A program made the position numbers and the translations under genes. Positions 31,344 to 38,419 of a stretch of 64,000 nucleotides of DNA are shown one piece after another. Every line of letters starts with the position of its first letter. The first letter of the stretch is position 1. The DNA is from a virus, in the IMG/VR virus record IMGVR_UViG_3300035181_001045, positions 62,001 through 126,000 of that record. The stretch is one strand, 5' to 3'. Below the pieces are notes generated by a model that ran no database searches, had not been told where the DNA came from, and worked only from the letters and a program-made list of their open reading frames with translations.

Positions 31344-31643
31344 ATGGCACTCCATGAGTATGAGGATTTCTTGCAGATGGTTCAGGTTTCCCCGTCTCAC
31401 GTCCGTGAGACGGGGAAACCTGTTCTTGGGGATGACGACCCGGTGAAGCTCAGCATCGGCTACTTCGCCGAGGGTCGAGACTTCGATGTGCGCTGGAAGA
31501 TCCGGCTCACGAACATCAAGAAGTCGTTGCAGCCCATTCGTTTGGGACCGGCAACAACTCCTGAGAACTCCGAGCTTCTTCACAATGTTGGATCGGCCAG
31601 TGGTCGGCTCCGCATCGTGAACAGCGTCCTCGACCCCAAGTAG
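31344..31643 (+). CDS. Hypothetical protein, 99 aa, containing a palindrome
   Basis: MALHEYEDFLQMVQVSPSHV ... ending GRLRIVNSVLDPK. The downstream part reads as a beta-rich domain (LSIGYFAEGRDFDVRWKIRL). A perfect 19-bp inverted repeat lies within codons 14-27, so either the gene tolerates it or translation begins further down. Function unknown. Confidence 0.5.
   Translation: MALHEYEDFLQMVQVSPSHVRETGKPVLGDDDPVKLSIGYFAEGRDFDVRWKIRLTNIKKSLQPIRLGPATTPENSELLHNVGSASGRLRIVNSVLDPK
31383..31422. repeat. Perfect 19-bp inverted repeat, 2-nt loop
   Basis: 31383-31401 and 31404-31422 are exact reverse complements (outer caggtttcccc / ggggaaacctg). Confidence 0.9.
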
Positions 31644-31653
31644 GGTCGAAAAC

Positions 31654-31670
31654 CCCTCCTTCTCGGAGGG
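31654..31670 (+). terminator. Small hairpin before tRNA-Arg
   Basis: ccctcc / ggaggg with a 5-nt loop; weak as a terminator. Confidence 0.35.
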
Positions 31671-31674
31671 CACA

Positions 31675-31748
31675 TGTCCCCATAGCCTAGCGGATGAGGC
31701 ACAGGTCTACGAAACCTGATAGGTAGGTTCGACTCCTACCGGGGATGC
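31675..31748 (+). tRNA. tRNA-Arg(ACG)
   Basis: caggt-CTACGAA-acctg, T-arm ggtaggttcgactcctacc, acceptor tgtcccc/ggggatg with wobbles. Confidence 0.85.
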
Positions 31749-31791
31749 CGGAGCGTTTATCGCGCTCCCAGAATGGAATAGAAAAGCACGT

Positions 31792-32328
31792 ATGCTCCGT
31801 AAAATCATCGCCCTCATCGCCCTCCTCTCGTCGTCCTTCTCCCTGGAGGGCTGCGTCGTTGGAGAGGGATGCAGCGTTGGAGACGCCGACGTCGTCTCGA
31901 AGAACTATCAGGACTGGGTCAAGAACACCGATGGAGAGGCTCACGCTTACACCTTCAAGTGCGAAGGTGACGTGATGTCGCTCAAGAACCCCGATGGGTC
32001 CATTCCCGTCAAGAGCGGGTTCATCGACCTCGTCATGAAGGACGTCTACAGCGGGTTCTTCTCGCCGACCAACTTCGAGGCTGCCCGGGGCTTGGCGCTC
32101 CAGATCGCCAAGAAGAAGTTCATCGAGATGCTGAAGAGCCAGAACCCTCTGATCAAGGACGTTCAGTCCGTCATCTGCGAGGAGAAGTTCAAGCTCGAAC
32201 CCCCGACCCCCAAGTGCCCGGTGAGCCAGAACGACTCCGACAAGGGAGGCACCAGTGGGGATATGCTCCCTCCGCCGGTCGATCCCGGTCCCGGCCCTGG
32301 CTCGGGTGACTCGCCGGACCAGGAGTAG
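31792..32328 (+). CDS. Putative lipoprotein, 178 aa
   Basis: Signal MLRKIIALIALLSSSFSLEGC with a lipobox-like LEGC at residues 18-21. Body has paired cysteines (FKCEG, VICEEKF, PKCPV) and a Pro/Gly/Asp-rich C-terminus. Followed 3 nt later by a second exported protein. Possibly involved in superinfection control or lysis; inferred only from export. Confidence 0.65.
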   Translation: MLRKIIALIALLSSSFSLEGCVVGEGCSVGDADVVSKNYQDWVKNTDGEAHAYTFKCEGDVMSLKNPDGSIPVKSGFIDLVMKDVYSGFFSPTNFEAARGLALQIAKKKFIEMLKSQNPLIKDVQSVICEEKFKLEPPTPKCPVSQNDSDKGGTSGDMLPPPVDPGPGPGSGDSPDQE

Positions 32329-32331
32329 CTC

Positions 32332-32859
32332 GTGAAGAACCTCCTGGCGGCTGCGGCCTTCGCGCTTCTGTGCAGTCCTGGACTCCTTCACGCGGAGACT
32401 CAGGGCCGTCTGAGCCTCAACCCGGGGTTCGGGATGCTCATCGCGGGGGACAAGTACTCGACGGGAGGCTTCGCATTCACGGGAAGCGTTCTTCTTGGGG
32501 TCAAGTTCAACGAGACCATCGGCATTGCCTATGAGAACTCAGCGAACTTGACGACCTTCAAGAGCGTGGCCAACATGGGGTTGCTCGACGTGAACGCTCT
32601 CATGTTCACGGTGACGCCTTCCGAGCACTTCATCTTCGACATTGGTCCGAGCGTGGACTTCTTCACGATGGTGCTGTGCTCGAATGAACCCCGCTGCGGG
32701 CGGGAGACGGGCTTCGCTCCTGGGGGCAACATCTACTTGACCTTCCTCAAGGACAAGGACTTCGGGGTCGCCGCAAACGTTCACGGGTTGTGGGTCCCGG
32801 CCACCCTTTACAAGGGTCCGATGTTCACTACCAATATCGGGCCCGTCTGGGCCTGGTAG
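32332..32859 (+). CDS. Exported outer-membrane beta-barrel-like protein, 175 aa
   Basis: GTG start: MKNLLAAAAFALLCSPGLLH with cleavage after LHA. The mature part alternates hydrophobic and polar residues (GGFAFTGSVLLGVKFNET, DFGVAANVHGLWVPATLY) and ends in an aromatic residue (VWAW), as in small OM barrels. Pairs with the upstream lipoprotein gene. Confidence 0.65.
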   Translation: MKNLLAAAAFALLCSPGLLHAETQGRLSLNPGFGMLIAGDKYSTGGFAFTGSVLLGVKFNETIGIAYENSANLTTFKSVANMGLLDVNALMFTVTPSEHFIFDIGPSVDFFTMVLCSNEPRCGRETGFAPGGNIYLTFLKDKDFGVAANVHGLWVPATLYKGPMFTTNIGPVWAW

Positions 32860-32863
32860 CGCA

Positions 32864-32937
32864 TACCCTCGTACGCATCTGGTGAGGCGGCCGGCTTGTC
32901 ACGTCGGTGTGGGGGGTTCGATTCCCCTCGGGGGTGC
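32864..32937 (+). tRNA. tRNA-Asp(GTC), copy 1
   Basis: ccggc-TTGTCAC-gtcgg, acceptor taccctc/gggggtg (wobbles), T-arm ggggttcgattcccc. Confidence 0.8.
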
Positions 32938-32980
32938 TACATACCCAAGTCATCTTGGGTCGCCTGCCATTGCGAGAAAT

Positions 32981-33061
32981 GGCCCAATGCTTCGTGAGTC
33001 GTCTGGTGGCGACACTTGATTGTCAATCAAGACTAGACGGGTTCGATTCCCTCCCGGCCTG
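32981..33061 (+). tRNA. tRNA-Asp(GTC)-like, degenerate copy 2
   Basis: cttga-TTGTCAA-tcaag and D-arm gtcg/cgac are perfect, but acceptor and T-stem pair poorly. Confidence 0.45.
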
Positions 33062-33080
33062 CAAATGGGACGAAGATTTT

Positions 33081-33150
33081 GGGCGAGCCACGGAATGGGC
33101 GGCGCTGGGGTCCAAACCTGGCCGCGGGGGTCCGATTCCCTCCGAGCCCG
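33081..33150 (+). tRNA. tRNA-Trp(CCA)
   Basis: ctggg-GTCCAAA-cctgg; acceptor gggcgag/cgagccc with two mismatches. Confidence 0.7.
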
Positions 33151-33192
33151 CTAACTCGACAGGAGACAACGACGATGCATGAGGTGAAGCCG

Positions 33193-33230
33193 CCATAGAG
33201 CCCTCTTTCTTAGAAAGGAGGGCTCTATGG
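33193..33230 (+). promoter_or_regulatory. Hairpin sequestering SD and start codon
   Basis: ccatagagccctc (5' arm) is the exact reverse complement of gagggctctatgg (3' arm), plus tttc/gaaa. The 3' arm contains aggagg and the ATG at 33227. Confidence 0.75.
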
Positions 33231-33325
33231 GGTGCCGATTCTGCACCATCGCTGCAACGCTCATGGGCCGGTTCTACATGTGCCAGCCTTGTTGGCGTCG
33301 CAGCTACCTCAACAAGCGAGGGTAG
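33227..33325 (+). CDS. 32-residue CXXC...CXXC zinc-ribbon microprotein
   Basis: MGCRFCTIAATLMGRFYMCQ then PCWRRSYLNKRG: CRFC and CQPC with 13 residues between are a complete zinc ribbon. Strong SD aggagg 6 nt upstream, locked in a perfect hairpin together with the start codon, so translation should be conditional. Family unknown. Confidence 0.6.
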   Translation: MGCRFCTIAATLMGRFYMCQPCWRRSYLNKRG

Positions 33326-33330
33326 CTTGG

Positions 33331-33545
33331 TCTGCGAGGTAGGACCTCGCCTGAAACGCCAGGGAGAAGGGTAGCTGGTAGCTTCCTTCCGGAGTCGCAA
33401 GACTCGTCTTTACCAGCAACGGCGTACCCCCGGCCGACAGACGGGGACTCTTTGGAGTGTTGGCCACTAACAACAGAAGGTCTGTTGACTCACAGCGAGC
33501 GTCGAGAAGTCAACCGGCTGTCAGAGCCGTGCTCGTACTGACAAT
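33331..33545 (+). ncRNA. Structured noncoding RNA candidate, about 215 nt
   Basis: Consecutive perfect stems: gcgaggt/acctcgc (33334-33350), gctggta/taccagc with an inner agtc-gcaa-gact, ggccgaca/tgttggcc (33432-33465), gttgact/agtcaac (33484-33514). No convincing ORF. Confidence 0.5.
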
Positions 33546-33546
33546 T

Positions 33547-33618
33547 GGGCCCGTAGTGATAATGGGAGCACGCTGCACTCGCACTGCGGCTGTAGGGGTT
33601 CGATTCCCCTCGGGTCCA
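33547..33618 (+). tRNA. tRNA-Ala(CGC)
   Basis: Acceptor gggcccg/cgggtcc, ctgca-CTCGCAC-tgcgg. Confidence 0.8.
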
Positions 33619-33835
33619 CCCATGGGTGATGTTGCGCGTAGGGACAACGCGACGCAGCCGTACAGGCGCGAAAAACACCGGGTTCGATTCCCGAATCATA
33701 CACCACGACTGAGGATGTCTGAGTAGGTCTTCGGGTAGCTCCCGATCTGGGGTTCAAATCCCTCCCAGAATGGTGGAACAAGCCGTTCGAATCGGCGAGG
33801 CATTCGTTCTGTCTGGGCAGACAGTCGTGATTTTT
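33619..33835 (+). other. tRNA remnants
   Basis: Three T-arm-like hairpins without complete bodies: cgggttcgattcccg (about 33675), ggggttcaaatccctc (about 33750) and gccgttcgaatcggc (about 33783). Confidence 0.45.
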
Positions 33836-33909
33836 GGACCTGTAACTCAACTGGTAGCAGTAGCCGACTCTTAATCGGTTAGTTGGGGGTTCGAGTCCCC
33901 CCGGGTCCG
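33836..33909 (+). tRNA. tRNA-Lys(CTT), copy 2
   Basis: Acceptor ggacctg/cgggtcc, ccga-CTCTTAA-tcgg. Confidence 0.85.
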
Positions 33910-33931
33910 CTCTTTTGGTGTACGATGAAAC

Positions 33932-34425
33932 ATGGCTCACAGCTCAAGTTCTCCTCGGGTGAAACCTCGCCCCCTGTCTGAGGGGGAGCGAGCCTACCTC
34001 CTGGCAAGGGGGTGGAAGTCATGGGGTCCTCGCTGGCTCGATCCTCAGAGGTCTTCCCTCACTCTGGAAGACCGGGTCGAGTACGATGTGTATGCCCTCC
34101 GAATACAGGGGACAGGGATTCCGACCAGTACCTTCAAGCTCGGGGCTGTATACCGTTCGGTCCTCGCAAGTGGATCGACCCGGTATCCTTCGAGAAGGAT
34201 GGCTTCCTTGCGGAGGTCCTCTCGGCGGTCGACGGTCTCAGCATCGAGCTTCAGCGGGATGAGGAGGCTCTGAGGAACACGCTGGAATGGCAGCGTTCCA
34301 GCCTCCTCGGGGTCCTCTCGGCGAGGAAGAAGGGGCCCATCCCCTTGGAGCAGCAACGAGCAGCTCTGCTCTTTTCTCTCCAACAAAGAGCGATTCGGTT
34401 GATCGAGGACCGAGACTTGGTGTAA
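33932..34425 (+). pseudogene. Hypothetical phage protein gene with a frameshift
   Basis: Starts MAHSSSSPRVKPRPLSEGER, then YLLARGWKSWGPRWLDPQRS, typical of small unknown phage proteins, with ggtgtacg 7 nt before the ATG. After about residue 65 the good frame is the overlapping one (GPRKWIDPVSFEKDGFLAEV ... LLFSLQQRAIRLIEDRDLV) ending TAA 34425. The shift lies at about 34095-34150. RWLDP and KWIDP look like repeats of one motif. Confidence 0.5.
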
Positions 34426-34433
34426 GGTAGGGG
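34399..34433 (+). promoter_or_regulatory. Consensus promoter ahead of tRNA-Ala genes
   Basis: TTGATC 34399-34404, TGTAAG 34421-34426, spacer 16; +1 near 34433. A hairpin gagcc/ggctc follows, then tRNA-Ala. Confidence 0.65.
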
Positions 34434-34475
34434 AGCCGGAGAAATCTGGCTCGGTCTCTGACAAGGTACGAAAAC

Positions 34476-34546
34476 GGGGCTGTCGTCCAGCGGGAGGACG
34501 CAAGAATGGCATTCTTGAAACGAGGGTTCGATTCCCTTCGGCTCCA
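34476..34546 (+). tRNA. tRNA-Ala(GGC)
   Basis: Acceptor ggggctg/cggctcc, caaga-ATGGCAT-tcttg. Confidence 0.85.
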
Positions 34547-34557
34547 CTACGAAAAAT

Positions 34558-34628
34558 GGGCTTGTAGCTCAACGGAAGAGCGCCCGCCTTGCAAGCGGTA
34601 TATGAGGGTTCGATTCCCTTCTGGTCCA
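34558..34628 (+). tRNA. tRNA-Ala(TGC)
   Basis: ccgc-CTTGCAA-gcgg, T-arm gagggttcgattccctt. Confidence 0.85.
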
Positions 34629-34633
34629 CCGAG

Positions 34634-34736
34634 ATTCGTCTAGCTCAAGGGTAGAGCAGTGCTTAGGATCCCGAAAGGGATGGGGGAACCCCGTAACCGA
34701 CGTGCCCGATTCAGGGGTCGAGTCCTGAGACGAGTT
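34634..34736 (+). tRNA. tRNA-like element 5 with GAAA hairpin insertion
   Basis: Acceptor attcgtc/gacgagt, D-arm tagctcaagggtagagc, T-arm tcagg...cctga. The middle holds atccc-gaaa-gggat and gggg-gaa-cccc instead of a normal anticodon arm. Confidence 0.5.
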
Positions 34737-34850
34737 TCAAAAATAGAGGTTGCAGGCTACACGTTTGACCATACGTGGAAATGGGGATAGGTGGTCTATA
34801 CCCTGGAGTAGTCACTGAAAGGTGAAGGCTTCGTCTGTCGTCTCGAATTT

Positions 34851-34924
34851 GCTGGTTTAGTCCTCGTGGGAAGACGCCTCCCTGGTATGGAGGAATGAGA
34901 CGGGTTCAACTCCCGTAACCAGCT
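34851..34924 (+). tRNA. tRNA-Thr(GGT)
   Basis: Perfect acceptor gctggtt/aaccagc, cctcc-CTGGTAT-ggagg. Confidence 0.9.
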
Positions 34925-35128
34925 CTGGGGTCGCAAGATCCCCACAGGGTGAAAGCTCTGTGCGGAGTGCCATGGCAAGCTCCGACACGTCTCCTGTCTC
35001 CTGTCTTACGGCGAACGCAAATGACAGGCGTAAGTGGGTGCTCAGAGGGTGAAGCAGTTTGCAACCTGCCCGCCCTCGAAATCTTCCAAGCCGCGTTTGT
35101 GTTGGAATCCTTATACGTCCGCTTTTAT
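34925..35128 (+). other. Possible tRNA-Ala remnant and hairpins upstream of an HNH gene
   Basis: ggggtc-gcaa-gatcccc hairpin at 34927; a gcag-TTTGCAA-ctgc anticodon-like arm at about 35050 without partner acceptor or T-arm. Possibly a tRNA disrupted by the HNH insertion. Confidence 0.35.
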
Positions 35129-35563
35129 ATGAAGCGGTGCGGTGTCTGTGAACAAACAAAGCCGGTTGTTGACTTTCACAAGAGGGTCGGTCATGGTGAC
35201 GGGTATAGGGATCGCTGCAAAGACTGCGCAAAGACGTACCATCAGGAACACTACCAGAAGAACAAGGGAAAGTACGTCACGCAGGCGCGGAACCATCAAA
35301 AACGGCTCCGCCAGATGATTCAAGAGTTGAAGACGGGCCAGACGTGTGCAGATTGCCAAAAACCTTGGCCTTACTATGTCTTGCAACACGACCATCTTCC
35401 AGGAACGCTGAAGATGGTTTCCATAGCTCGGATCGACCGGGCTGGTTATTCGGTTGAGCGAGTTTTAGCTGAACTCGCTAAGTGTGAGTTGGTCTGTTCG
35501 AACTGTCATGCCGAACGAACACATCGGCGCATGAAGTCTGCGGGTAGTCGTCAGGAGGTCTGA
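35129..35563 (+). CDS. HNH endonuclease inserted at a tRNA-Gly gene
   Basis: 144 aa. N-terminal zinc motif MKRCGVCEQTKPVVDFHKRV ... CKDCAKTYH; HNH core LQHDHLPGTLKMVSIARI ... LAKCELVCSNCHAERTHRR. AT-rich. The last eight codons (SAGSRQEV and stop) lie inside the 5' half of tRNA-Gly (35540-35611), so tRNA and coding sequence overlap by 24 nt. Confidence 0.8.
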   Translation: MKRCGVCEQTKPVVDFHKRVGHGDGYRDRCKDCAKTYHQEHYQKNKGKYVTQARNHQKRLRQMIQELKTGQTCADCQKPWPYYVLQHDHLPGTLKMVSIARIDRAGYSVERVLAELAKCELVCSNCHAERTHRRMKSAGSRQEV

Positions 35564-35611
35564 CAACAGCCTTCCAAGCTGTCTATTCGGGTTCGATTCC
35601 CGCTACCCGCT
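35540..35611 (+). tRNA. tRNA-Gly(TCC)
   Basis: Perfect acceptor gcgggta/tacccgc, acagc-CTTCCAA-gctgt. Confidence 0.9.
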
Positions 35612-35702
35612 CCAGGTCCGGTGAAGCACCAAGCCCATAATTGCTCTGGGTGCCGGAACAATAGCACCGACGCGGTACAGGTGTCCTGATATACCGCTCA
35701 AT

Positions 35703-35770
35703 GCGGGTACCCAATGGTTGGGTTCGTGCTTGCCAAGCATGAGCAGGGGGTTCGATTCCCCCTATCCGCT
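35703..35770 (+). tRNA. tRNA-Gly(GCC)
   Basis: Acceptor gcgggta/tatccgc, cgtgc-TTGCCAA-gcatg. Confidence 0.85.
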
Positions 35771-35854
35771 CCGCCTCTGACAAGGGGCTAGTGTGCAAGG
35801 TTGGGTGCATTCCTTTCACACAAAACTGAACTGTATCCTCGGCCGGGGGTATCG

Positions 35855-35947
35855 CGCAGTGAATCCGCCTCTATGCGGATGAGGCCGACGTGGTGAGGCG
35901 ACTGCTTCCCAAGCAGTATCAGTCGGGTTCGACTCCCTTCACTGCGA
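35855..35947 (+). tRNA. tRNA-Gly(CCC) with a hairpin insert after the acceptor stem
   Basis: Acceptor cgcagtg/cactgcg, actgc-TTCCCAA-gcagt. About 17 nt (atccgc ... gcggat hairpin) lie between the acceptor stem and D-arm. Confidence 0.65.
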
Positions 35948-36003
35948 CCACCTTTCGTTCGGAGATGCTCATGGAGAATGAGCACGCTGAGCAGAGGTAC
36001 TTT

Positions 36004-36077
36004 GCCCCGGGGGTCCTACTGGCAGGGACGCCATCCTTTGAAGCTGGCTGTTGTGGGTTCAAGTCCCACCCGGGGTT
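36004..36077 (+). tRNA. tRNA-Gln(TTG)
   Basis: Acceptor gccccgg/ccggggt, loop CTTTGAA, one mismatch in the anticodon stem. Confidence 0.75.
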
Positions 36078-36091
36078 CTATTCAGTGTTTC

Positions 36092-36163
36092 GGCCTCGTA
36101 CCAAAAAGGCAAAGGGACCCCCTTAAAGCGGGTTGTGTGAGGGTTCGAGTCCCTCCGAGGTCA
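36092..36163 (+). tRNA. tRNA with TAA (Leu) anticodon, short variable loop
   Basis: Acceptor ggcctcg/cgaggtc, accc-c-CTTAAAG-c-gggt reading TAA, A73. No class II arm. Confidence 0.7.
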
Positions 36164-36177
36164 CCTCGAACGTAGAA

Positions 36178-36304
36178 GAAGGCCTCCCTTGAGGGACGCA
36201 ATGCCGAGAGATGCCCTTCTCTCGGGGCTACCTGGTCGTCAAGCAAGGCGGGTGGGATTTATTGTGCAGCGGAGGTCTTCTTCTGGGTTCGAGATTCAAG
36301 TAAC
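36178..36304. other. No gene seen
   Basis: Short hairpin gagagatgcccttctctc and a T-arm-like tctgggttcgagattcaag; nothing complete. Confidence 0.35.
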
Positions 36305-36378
36305 GCGGGACGAGCGAGCTGGTGAACGCGCTGCTCTCACAAGGCAGAAAATGTAGGGTCCGATCCCCTAGTCCCGTA
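36305..36378 (+). tRNA. tRNA-Val(CAC)
   Basis: Acceptor gcgggac/gtcccgt, ctgct-CTCACAA-ggcag. Confidence 0.85.
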
Positions 36379-36382
36379 CCAT

Positions 36383-36456
36383 GGCCACGTAGCCCAACTG
36401 GCAGAGGCGTTCGCCTTAGAAGCGAAATGTTGAGGGTTCGACTCCCTTCGTGGTCA
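36383..36456 (+). tRNA. tRNA with TAG (Leu) anticodon, short variable loop
   Basis: Acceptor ggccacg/cgtggtc, ttcgc-CTTAGAA-gcgaa, A73. Confidence 0.85.
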
Positions 36457-36462
36457 CTCAAG

Positions 36463-36627
36463 ATGAAAAGACGATACAGCGGACCGAAGTCCAAAAAGTT
36501 CTGGAAGCGTATCAACAAGCTCCAGGGACCTCAAATGCTTCAGGCCTACGCTCTGAGGGTCGAACTCCAGAACTTGAAGCACAAGGTCTTGATGAAGTTG
36601 AAAGAGATCGAGAATACGCTGACGTAG
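36463..36627 (+). CDS. Small basic coiled-coil protein, 54 aa, ending in a tRNA
   Basis: MKRRYSGPKSKKFWKRINKL then a leucine-rich amphipathic helix (LRVELQNLKHKVLMKLKEIE). Lies between two Leu-anticodon tRNAs; its last three codons and TAG overlap the 5' acceptor strand of the next tRNA. Function unknown. Confidence 0.5.
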   Translation: MKRRYSGPKSKKFWKRINKLQGPQMLQAYALRVELQNLKHKVLMKLKEIENTLT

Positions 36628-36692
36628 CCCAAATGGCGAGGCGCTTCCCTCAGAAGGAAGACAATGTGAGGGTTCGACTCCCTTCGTCAGCA
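36618..36692 (+). tRNA. tRNA with CAG (Leu) anticodon, short variable loop
   Basis: Acceptor gctgacg/cgtcagc, cttcc-CTCAGAA-ggaag, A73. Confidence 0.85.
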
Positions 36693-36781
36693 CCAGAAAA
36701 ACGAGAGGCCATCCGGGACTCTCGACTCATTGGAGTGCAACCTCCTGTGAGTTGCCCCAGTTGCATGGGGTCCGGATACAA

Positions 36782-36855
36782 TGCCACGGTAGCCCAACGG
36801 CAGAGGCACTTGCCTGAGATGCAAGAGGTACGGGTTCGACTCCCGTTCGTGGTAC
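36782..36855 (+). tRNA. tRNA with GAG (Leu) anticodon, short variable loop
   Basis: Acceptor tgccacg/cgtggta, cttgc-CTGAGAT-gcaag; discriminator C. Confidence 0.8.
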
Positions 36856-36970
36856 CAATGCACTGGATTGAGCCCGGGTCACTCCGGTGAGATCCTTTGC
36901 AGCCCTTGAGCGGAAGCCAGGTAACACCTGGAGGCGACCACAGGGGAAGTCGACTTCGGCACCGACAAGG

Positions 36971-37066
36971 GTCCGGAGACGCATTTCTGGGCCGAGCCCT
37001 AAGACGTACGGTCGGCGTCGGCCTCATTATAGGTGGCTGTGTAGGGGTTCAATTCCTCCTCGGACT
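36971..37066 (+). tRNA. tRNA-like element 6, insertion near the D-arm
   Basis: Acceptor gtccgg/tcggac, T-arm taggggttcaattcctcc; the 60-nt middle contains gggccgagccc and gcct-cattata-ggtggc. Anticodon uncertain. Confidence 0.4.
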
Positions 37067-37077
37067 ACGAAGAAAAC

Positions 37078-37112
37078 TTGAGGTTCACCCCCAAGTTGGT
37101 GTAAGAGAAACA
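37078..37112 (+). promoter_or_regulatory. Consensus promoter ahead of tRNA-Ile
   Basis: TTGAGG 37078-37083, TGTAAG 37100-37105, spacer 16; N6 then A at 37112, one base before the tRNA 5' end. Confidence 0.7.
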
Positions 37113-37186
37113 TGAGGCGGGACGGTACGGTCACCTGGGTTCTCTGATAAGGAACCTGTCTTGGGTTCAACTCCCAATCGCCTCAC
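37113..37186 (+). tRNA. tRNA-Ile(GAT), copy 1
   Basis: Perfect acceptor tgaggcg/cgcctca, gttct-CTGATAA-ggaac. Confidence 0.85.
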
Positions 37187-37188
37187 CA

Positions 37189-37262
37189 TGCGGGGTTCGT
37201 TCTCTGGGAGAGCACTAGCTCGACAAGCTAGATCAGAGGGGTCCGATTCCCCTACCCCGCAC
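37189..37262 (+). tRNA. tRNA-Val(GAC)
   Basis: Perfect acceptor tgcgggg/ccccgca, ctagc-TCGACAA-gctag; position 33 is C instead of U. Confidence 0.75.
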
Positions 37263-37263
37263 C

Positions 37264-37468
37264 ATGTTGAGTTTCAAGTGTGCCGAATGCGGCGTTGGGG
37301 TCGTCACCCCTACAACAGGGCCCGGTCGCACAGCCGGGTATCGTCGAGGGGTCTACCCGGTTCCTGACGATCTTCCCATTCCTACCTGCAATCACTGTGG
37401 GACCGAGTGGGAGACTGGAGAGCTGGCCTCATCTTCTCGACGAAATCTTCGAGAAGATGAGGATGGTA
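37264..37468 (+). pseudogene. Zinc-ribbon protein N-terminal part, frame broken
   Basis: MLSFKCAECGVGVVTPTTGP then YRRGVYPVPDDLPIPTCNHC, GTEW: a two-CXXC zinc ribbon of the type found in HTH-associated phage proteins. After GEL the frame turns implausible, and the +2 frame reads SWPHLLDEIFEKMRM into the next gene. A perfect 11-bp hairpin catcttctcga/tcgagaagatg spans the join (37431-37460). Confidence 0.5.
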
Positions 37469-37978
37469 ATGAAGGTCACTGTATTCGAGCTTCGGGATGC
37501 GATCAAGATGTGGGAGCTTCGCCGGGAGCTGCCCGAGAAGCAGTTCTCGGGTTCCCTGAAGGCCTACCCCTCCGAGAAGGATCCGGTCTCGCCCGCCAAC
37601 CTCGCCGAGGAGTACTCGACCGCAGAGGACGCTCTGGCGGTCCTCCAGACCGCCCAGATGCGGTACAACCTGGCGGTCCCCGTCACGGTCGACGGGAAGC
37701 CCATGAGCCTCGCTGAGGCCATCAAGCGGGTTGGTGGGATGGGTCGTCTCCAGAAGATGTGGAAGTCCGCCATCAAGGAGAAGGACACTTCCTACATGCC
37801 CGATTCCCGCACCATCGGGGATGGGACGGAGTACATGGTGGCCACCATCGAGCCCAAGGCGGCGATGGGACGGGCCCTCCAGGCTGGAAGGAAGCACAGC
37901 GGCCTCCAGGCCGTGATCGGAATGGCGAACTCCACTTCGATCGAAATCGAAAACTTGGACCCCGCGCTCTTCGAGTAG
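37469..37978 (+). CDS. Hypothetical protein, 169 aa
   Basis: MKVTVFELRDAIKMWELRRE ... PSEKDPVSPANLAEEYSTAE ... EAIKRVGGMGRLQKMWKSAI ... SIEIENLDPALFE. Helix-rich first half, then a small alpha/beta region. ATG 37469 chosen because gagga lies 5 nt upstream; two more in-frame ATGs precede it. Function unknown. Confidence 0.65.
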   Translation: MKVTVFELRDAIKMWELRRELPEKQFSGSLKAYPSEKDPVSPANLAEEYSTAEDALAVLQTAQMRYNLAVPVTVDGKPMSLAEAIKRVGGMGRLQKMWKSAIKEKDTSYMPDSRTIGDGTEYMVATIEPKAAMGRALQAGRKHSGLQAVIGMANSTSIEIENLDPALFE

Positions 37979-38156
37979 CGGGTCCCGGGCCCGGTGAAAG
38001 CCGGGCTGAGGAAAGAGAACTAACCCCCCAAACGGTAAAACCCCAGCGTGGCTGCCTCCTTCTAAGCGCTTAACCCCGAGGAACCTCGGAATTGGTGTGA
38101 AGCCCGGAAACGCCCTGCTTCTGTTTCATCCTTTTTCCTTCTCTCTTTCCTCACAT
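37979..38156. other. No gene seen
   Basis: Contains ccgagg-aa-cctcgg and a pyrimidine-rich run just before tRNA-Ile. No supported ORF. Confidence 0.4.
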
Positions 38157-38239
38157 GTGTCACGAGGGAGCTGGTTGACCACACCTGCCTGATAAGCAGG
38201 ACCTTCGTTGGTAGCCCGGTTCGATCCCGGGGTGACACA
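38157..38239 (+). tRNA. tRNA-Ile(GAT), copy 2, long variable region
   Basis: Perfect acceptor gtgtcac/gtgacac, cctgc-CTGATAA-gcagg, about 14-nt variable region. Confidence 0.75.
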
Positions 38240-38260
38240 CTCTCGGTTTGGGTACGATAG

Positions 38261-38345
38261 GCCGTCGTGGCGGATCTTGGCAGACGCGCATGCTTGAGGT
38301 GCATGTTCCCGAAAGGGAGGGCAGGTTCGACTCCTGTCGACGGCA
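38261..38345 (+). tRNA. tRNA-Leu(GAG), class II
   Basis: Perfect acceptor gccgtcg/cgacggc, catgc-TTGAGGT-gcatg, long variable arm ttccc-gaaa-gggag, A73. The only Leu tRNA here with a class II arm. Confidence 0.9.
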
Positions 38346-38419
38346 CGAAAGCGAGCTACCATCGCTTGACCCACCCAAGTAGTGGGCGAAGGTGATTCAA
38401 TTCATCGGTAGCACAACTC

